From assembly GCA_902629215.1 (NCBI GenBank), contig CACOQC010000001.1, positions 62,001 through 126,000 of the forward strand: DNA of 64,000 bases, written 5' to 3'. Every line of letters begins with the position of its first letter. The stretch's first letter is position 1. The notes beneath the pieces were generated by a model. The model ran no database searches, had not been told where the DNA came from, and saw only the letters and a list, made by a program, of their open reading frames with translations. The stretch comes from an uncultured Pelagibacteraceae bacterium (GTDB lineage: Bacteria; Pseudomonadota; Alphaproteobacteria; Pelagibacterales; Pelagibacteraceae). The position numbers and the translations under genes were made by a program. Positions 59,544 to 64,000 of this stretch are shown here, one piece after another.

Positions 59544-61421
59544 TTGCCAAGTTTAATAGGATTTTACTCATTAGCCTTAGGGTCTAGTTTATCTTTTTTA
59601 ATAATTTTTTTTTCTATTAAAAATTTTAGAAATTCAAAAATATTTGATAGTAGAATTATTTTTTTTAGTTTTCTCCAATTATTGTTAGTTTCTATAAGTT
59701 TTCTTGGATTGATTATTTCTTTTATAAATTCTGATTTTAGTAATGAAACCGTTTTTAACCATTCCCATACTACAAAACCATTATTTTATAAAATTTCAGG
59801 AACTTGGGGAAATCATGAGGGAAGTTTGTTGCTTTGGTTATTGGTACTAACATTATTTATTTTTTTATTTATTATTAAATCTCAAAGACAACCTACTCAA
59901 TACAGGATATTAACTTTATTATTTCAACAAGTGATAATAGTTGGTTTTTTTGTTTTTTTATTAAAGTCTTCAAGTCCATTTAATTATATATTTCCTATTC
60001 CACAAGAAGGCTTAGGATTAAATCCAATATTACAAGATCCAGCTCTCGCAATTCATCCACCAATTTTATATTTAGGATATGTAGGCTCTTCAATAATTTT
60101 TTCATCAGCTCTTTCAGCTACATGTTTGAATTATATATCAAAAGAATGGGCTTCTCATATTAAACAGTGGGTTTTAATTTCTTGGATTTTTTTAACTCTT
60201 GGAATTCTATTAGGATCCATTTGGGCATATTATGAATTAGGTTGGGGTGGATTTTGGTTTTGGGACCCAGTTGAGAATGTTTCATTGATGCCCTGGCTTG
60301 CTTTAACAACATTAGTTCATTGTATATTGGCTTTAGAAAAGAGATCTATTTTAACTTCCTGGGTGGTTGTTTTATCTATTTCTACTTTTACCTTAAGTAT
60401 GTGTGGTACTTTTTTAGTAAGATCTGGCATTTTAAATTCAGTACACACATTTGCAAATGATCCTGAAAGAGGTTTATTTATTTTAATTTTTTTATTTTCG
60501 CTAATTTTCTTATCATTGTTTGTTTTCTTTTTTTTTCATAAAGAAAATCGTAAAATTGATAGTTCTATATTTTTAATTAGTAAAGAAACATCAATCATAA
60601 TTAATAATTGGTTTATGATGTATTTTCTCTCAGTAATTTTGATTGGAACAGTTTATCCAATATTTTTAGAGGTAATCTCATCTGAAAAAATTTCTGTAGG
60701 ACCACCCTTTTACAATAAATTAATTGCGCCCTTTTTAATTCCATTTATGTTTGTAATGGCTCTTGGACCAAAATTAAAGTGGATAAAATCAGATATTAAA
60801 AACAAAATATATCTATTTATATTTTTTTTAATTTCACTTTTATTATCAATATTAATAATCAAAAATTTAGAAATAAATTTCCTTTTAAATACATTACTTG
60901 TCAGTCTTGCTTTTTACTTATTTTTTTTAACTCTTAGAGATTTTTTTGTTATGAAGTATAAAAATTTATCTCAAACAATTGCTCATTTTGGCTTTAGTTT
61001 ATTTATCTTAAGTATCTTATTTAATAACATTTTTACAACAGAAATAATTACAAATTTAAAAGTTGGTGAAACTTACACTTCTCAAAAGTTTAATATTAAA
61101 TTTGAAAATTTAAATCAAAAACAAGGGCAAAATTTCAAATCAATTGTTGGTAAATTTACTATTGTAAATTCTAAAGGAAAAATTGAAACTTTGGAACCGG
61201 AGTTAAGGATTTATAATCAACCAAATATAACAACTAGCGAAGCTGATATAAGAACGAATTTATTATCAGATAGATTTATTACGATGAATACAGTTCAAAA
61301 CAAGGATTATTTTAATATAAGATATCAGATAAAACCTTTTATGATTTGGATTTGGTTATCAATATTATTGATTGCTACAGGTGGTTTCCTAAGTTTATTT
61401 AAAAAAAAATATGAAAATTAA
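59544..61421 (+). CDS. ccmF: Heme lyase CcmF
   Basis: ISGTWGNHEGSLLLWLLVL, WAYYELGWGGFWFWDPVENVSLMPWL; TTG start. Confidence 0.98.
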   Translation: MPSLIGFYSLALGSSLSFLIIFFSIKNFRNSKIFDSRIIFFSFLQLLLVSISFLGLIISFINSDFSNETVFNHSHTTKPLFYKISGTWGNHEGSLLLWLLVLTLFIFLFIIKSQRQPTQYRILTLLFQQVIIVGFFVFLLKSSSPFNYIFPIPQEGLGLNPILQDPALAIHPPILYLGYVGSSIIFSSALSATCLNYISKEWASHIKQWVLISWIFLTLGILLGSIWAYYELGWGGFWFWDPVENVSLMPWLALTTLVHCILALEKRSILTSWVVVLSISTFTLSMCGTFLVRSGILNSVHTFANDPERGLFILIFLFSLIFLSLFVFFFFHKENRKIDSSIFLISKETSIIINNWFMMYFLSVILIGTVYPIFLEVISSEKISVGPPFYNKLIAPFLIPFMFVMALGPKLKWIKSDIKNKIYLFIFFLISLLLSILIIKNLEINFLLNTLLVSLAFYLFFLTLRDFFVMKYKNLSQTIAHFGFSLFILSILFNNIFTTEIITNLKVGETYTSQKFNIKFENLNQKQGQNFKSIVGKFTIVNSKGKIETLEPELRIYNQPNITTSEADIRTNLLSDRFITMNTVQNKDYFNIRYQIKPFMIWIWLSILLIATGGFLSLFKKKYEN

Positions 61422-61929
61422 GTCAGTACCATTAATTGTTAGTTTATTATTTATAACTTTTTTTATTATTTTTTTTAAGGGACTAAAAAATTCAAATATT
61501 TACGTTCCAAATATTAATTATGAAAAAGAAATTCCTTCATTTACTACTCAGTTTTTTGATACAAATATTAAAATTAATTCAGATGAAATTTTTAAAGAAG
61601 ATTATTATTATTTGATAAATATATGGTCTTCTTGGTGTTTACCATGTAGAGAAGAACATCGTTTTTTAATGGAATTGAATAATGAGAATAATTTGAAAAT
61701 TATTGGTTTTAATTACAAAGATAATATTAAAGATGCAAAAAAATTTTTGGATGAGCTTAAAAATCCTTATTCAAAAATTTTTTTAGATAAAGATGGATTA
61801 ATTGCTATTGAATGGGGCGCATATGGAGTACCCGAGTCTTTTTTAATATATAATAAAAAGATTATTAAAAAAGTCATTGGTCCTCTCAATACTAATTTTG
61901 TGGATGAAATTAAAAGACTAATTAAATGA
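61411..61929 (+). CDS. ccmG: Thiol:disulfide interchange protein CcmG/DsbE
   Basis: YLINIWSSWCLPCREEHRFLMEL (CxxC), GAYGVPESFLI. Confidence 0.95.
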   Translation: MKIKSVPLIVSLLFITFFIIFFKGLKNSNIYVPNINYEKEIPSFTTQFFDTNIKINSDEIFKEDYYYLINIWSSWCLPCREEHRFLMELNNENNLKIIGFNYKDNIKDAKKFLDELKNPYSKIFLDKDGLIAIEWGAYGVPESFLIYNKKIIKKVIGPLNTNFVDEIKRLIK

Positions 61930-62300
61930 AATATTTAAGATTTTTTACAATTATATTTTTTATATTCGTTTCTCAGATTTCTAATGCATTAGAAAACAAT
62001 TTGGAGATTAAGATTACAAAAAATTTAAGATGCTTAATTTGTCAAGGGCAATCGGTTCACGACTCTGACTCAGAATTTGCAAATAGTATTAAAACTTTAG
62101 TTTCACAAAAGTTAGATGAAGGTTTTACAGAAAAAGAAATTTATAGTTTTTTAAAAGATAAATATGGAGAATGGATTTTATATAATCCAGAGTTCAATAA
62201 AAATACATATTTTCTTTGGTTATTACCCATCTTGATGTTCTTACTCGGTGGTGCAATAATATATAAATTATTTATTTTTAAAAAAAAAAAACTATATTAA
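61926..62300 (+). CDS. ccmH: Cytochrome c biogenesis protein CcmH
   Basis: NLRCLICQGQSVHDSDSEFANSIK (LRCxxCQ), YGEWILYNPEF. Confidence 0.95.
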   Translation: MKYLRFFTIIFFIFVSQISNALENNLEIKITKNLRCLICQGQSVHDSDSEFANSIKTLVSQKLDEGFTEKEIYSFLKDKYGEWILYNPEFNKNTYFLWLLPILMFLLGGAIIYKLFIFKKKKLY

Positions 62301-62304
62301 CGGC

Positions 62305-62814
62305 ATGAAAATAAAGAGCATATATGTATTGCTAACCTGTATTTTACTAAATATTCCAGTTGTAGCTGATGAAAAAACTTCAGAAAACAATACGGAGCTT
62401 AGTTTTTATACAGGTATGTTTGATTTTAGTGATGATGGAAAAAAATCAAGTTTAATTGGATTTCAGCATCAAAATGAAAATTTGAATAGAGATACTTTTT
62501 TAGGAAATCTATCACCAATTACTGGAGCAATGATTACAGCTGATAATGCAACATATTTTTATACAGGTGTTCAAGCTCAATATAAGATAGGTGTTTTAAA
62601 TTTTACCCCGAGTTTTACGCCAGGTTATTACAAGGAGGGTGATGGAAAAGATCTTGGACATGCATTAGAATTTAAAAGTGAAATTCAATTGTCATTAGAA
62701 CTTCCAAAAGATAGTCAACTTGGTTTTTCTTATAATCATTTGTCTAATGCTAGTTTAGGAGACAAAAATCCTGGGGCAAATAGTTATATGTTTAATTTTT
62801 TTAAAAAATTCTAA
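62305..62814 (+). CDS. PagL-like acyloxyacyl hydrolase (lipid A deacylase-like outer-membrane protein)
   Basis: Signal peptide; C-terminal FSYNHLSNASLGDKNPGANSYMFNFFKKF resembles the PagL His/Ser catalytic region and ends in aromatic F. Confidence 0.78.
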   Translation: MKIKSIYVLLTCILLNIPVVADEKTSENNTELSFYTGMFDFSDDGKKSSLIGFQHQNENLNRDTFLGNLSPITGAMITADNATYFYTGVQAQYKIGVLNFTPSFTPGYYKEGDGKDLGHALEFKSEIQLSLELPKDSQLGFSYNHLSNASLGDKNPGANSYMFNFFKKF

Positions 62815-62824
62815 TATTACCTTA

Positions 62825-63976
62825 ATGAGATTAAAAGATTGTCATAATTTTGCTGATTTTAGAAAACTGGCAGAAAAAAAATTACCATCTCCAATTTTCC
62901 ACTATATAGATGGAGCAGCAGATGATGAAATAACTTATGCAAGAAACACAAGTGCCTTTGACGATGTTGATTTAGTTCCAAACGTTTTAAGAGGTGTTGA
63001 GAATGTTGATTTATCAACCACAATTTTTGGTAAGAAATTAGACTTACCTTTTTATCTTTCGCCAACAGCATTGCAAAGATTGTTTCATTACGATGGAGAA
63101 AGAGCTGTTGGAAAAGCTGCCAAAAAATTCAATACAATGTTTGGTGTATCTGCTTTAGCTACAGTTAGTGTAGAAGAAATATCATCCTTGATTGATACAC
63201 CCAAAATGTTCCAATTTTATTTTCATAAAGATAGAGGCCTAAATGATTCTTGTTTAGAACGAGCTAAAGCAGCTAAATTTGATGTAATGGCCTTAACAGT
63301 TGATACCATTACTGGAGGAAATCGTGAAAGAGATTTAAGAACTGGTTTTACTTCTCCTCCAAGACTAACATTGTCAAGTTTATTTAGTTTTGCAATTAAA
63401 CCAATGTGGGGAATAAATTATTTAACAAAAGGTAAATTTGAATTACCTCATCTTCAAGATTTTGTAAAAGAGGGCACAAGTACAAACTCTTCCATTGGAA
63501 ATTATTTTTCTACTATGTTAGATCAATCTATGAATTGGAAAGACGCTGAAAAACTTTGTTCTCAATGGGGAGGTCATTTTGCACTTAAAGGTATAATGAG
63601 TGTAGAAGATGCAAAGAAAGCAGTAGATATAGGCTGTACTGGAATAATGGTTTCAAATCATGGCGGACGCCAATTAGATGGATCAAGATCACCTTTTGAC
63701 CAGCTTGCAGAAATCGTTGATGCTGTGGGAGATAAACTTGATGTGATATGTGAAGGTGGAATCCATAGAGGAACACATATGCTTAAAGCGTTATCACTTG
63801 GTGCAAAGGCATGTTCAGGTGGAAGACTTTATCTCTATGCTCTAGCAGCAGCAGGTCAACCAGGTGTTGAAAGAGCTCTAGAATTATATAAATCAGAATT
63901 GATTAGAGATATGAAATTGATGGGATGTACAAAAATTTCAGATCTACACAGAAATAATTTAAGATTTAGAAGATAG
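62825..63976 (+). CDS. lldD: FMN-dependent alpha-hydroxy acid (L-lactate) dehydrogenase
   Basis: YIDGAADDEITYARNTSAFDDVDLVPNVLRGV, GIMVSNHGGRQLDGSRSPFDQL, EGGIHRGTHMLKALSLGA. Confidence 0.95.
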   Translation: MRLKDCHNFADFRKLAEKKLPSPIFHYIDGAADDEITYARNTSAFDDVDLVPNVLRGVENVDLSTTIFGKKLDLPFYLSPTALQRLFHYDGERAVGKAAKKFNTMFGVSALATVSVEEISSLIDTPKMFQFYFHKDRGLNDSCLERAKAAKFDVMALTVDTITGGNRERDLRTGFTSPPRLTLSSLFSFAIKPMWGINYLTKGKFELPHLQDFVKEGTSTNSSIGNYFSTMLDQSMNWKDAEKLCSQWGGHFALKGIMSVEDAKKAVDIGCTGIMVSNHGGRQLDGSRSPFDQLAEIVDAVGDKLDVICEGGIHRGTHMLKALSLGAKACSGGRLYLYALAAAGQPGVERALELYKSELIRDMKLMGCTKISDLHRNNLRFRR

Positions 63977-64000
63977 TGAGTCTAAAGAATTGTTATAATT

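Noticed and set aside
1-64000. CRISPR arrays, IS elements, prophage or defence systems
   Set aside because: No regularly spaced direct repeats, transposase, integrase or phage signatures were seen; gene order is mostly housekeeping.

Overview
The window is AT-rich and gene-dense. Protein signatures and gene order suggest a streamlined alphaproteobacterium of the SAR11/Pelagibacterales type; this taxonomic call is inference. About 80 protein-coding genes are supported, plus one tRNA-Gly(GCC) with a clear sigma70-type promoter, one good intrinsic terminator, one near-perfect ParB/parS site inside rsmG, and a probable chromosomal origin. The origin candidate is the hemE/ppsR intergenic region at 14114-14375, with genes diverging on both sides. 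Left of it are hemE-hemH-hemJ-rho-[GT41-like]-mnmE-mnmG-rsmG(parS)-parA-parB//holA-lptE-leuS; right of it are ppsR-maf-aroE-coaE-dnaQ. Other blocks are hslVU/hisBHAFE, lolA-ftsK, a symporter+DUF4212/acs acetate-type block, tsaD, hemCD, a photolyase neighbourhood (47.6-52.2 kb), and ccmCDEFGH followed by a PagL-like gene and lldD. No CRISPR array, prophage, transposon or defence island was seen. The best second-look items are: (1) a putative circularly permuted photolyase at 51085-52224; (2) an extremely Lys/Arg-rich N-terminal tail on acetyl-CoA synthetase; (3) a canonical EF-hand loop inside the SSS-family symporter; (4) the oriC candidate with its inverted DnaA-box-like repeat and parS about 9 kb away; (5) a near-leaderless gene directly abutting tRNA-Gly; (6) an unexplained structured intergenic region before ccmC; (7) a 42-aa DUF2256-like gene missed by the ORF track.
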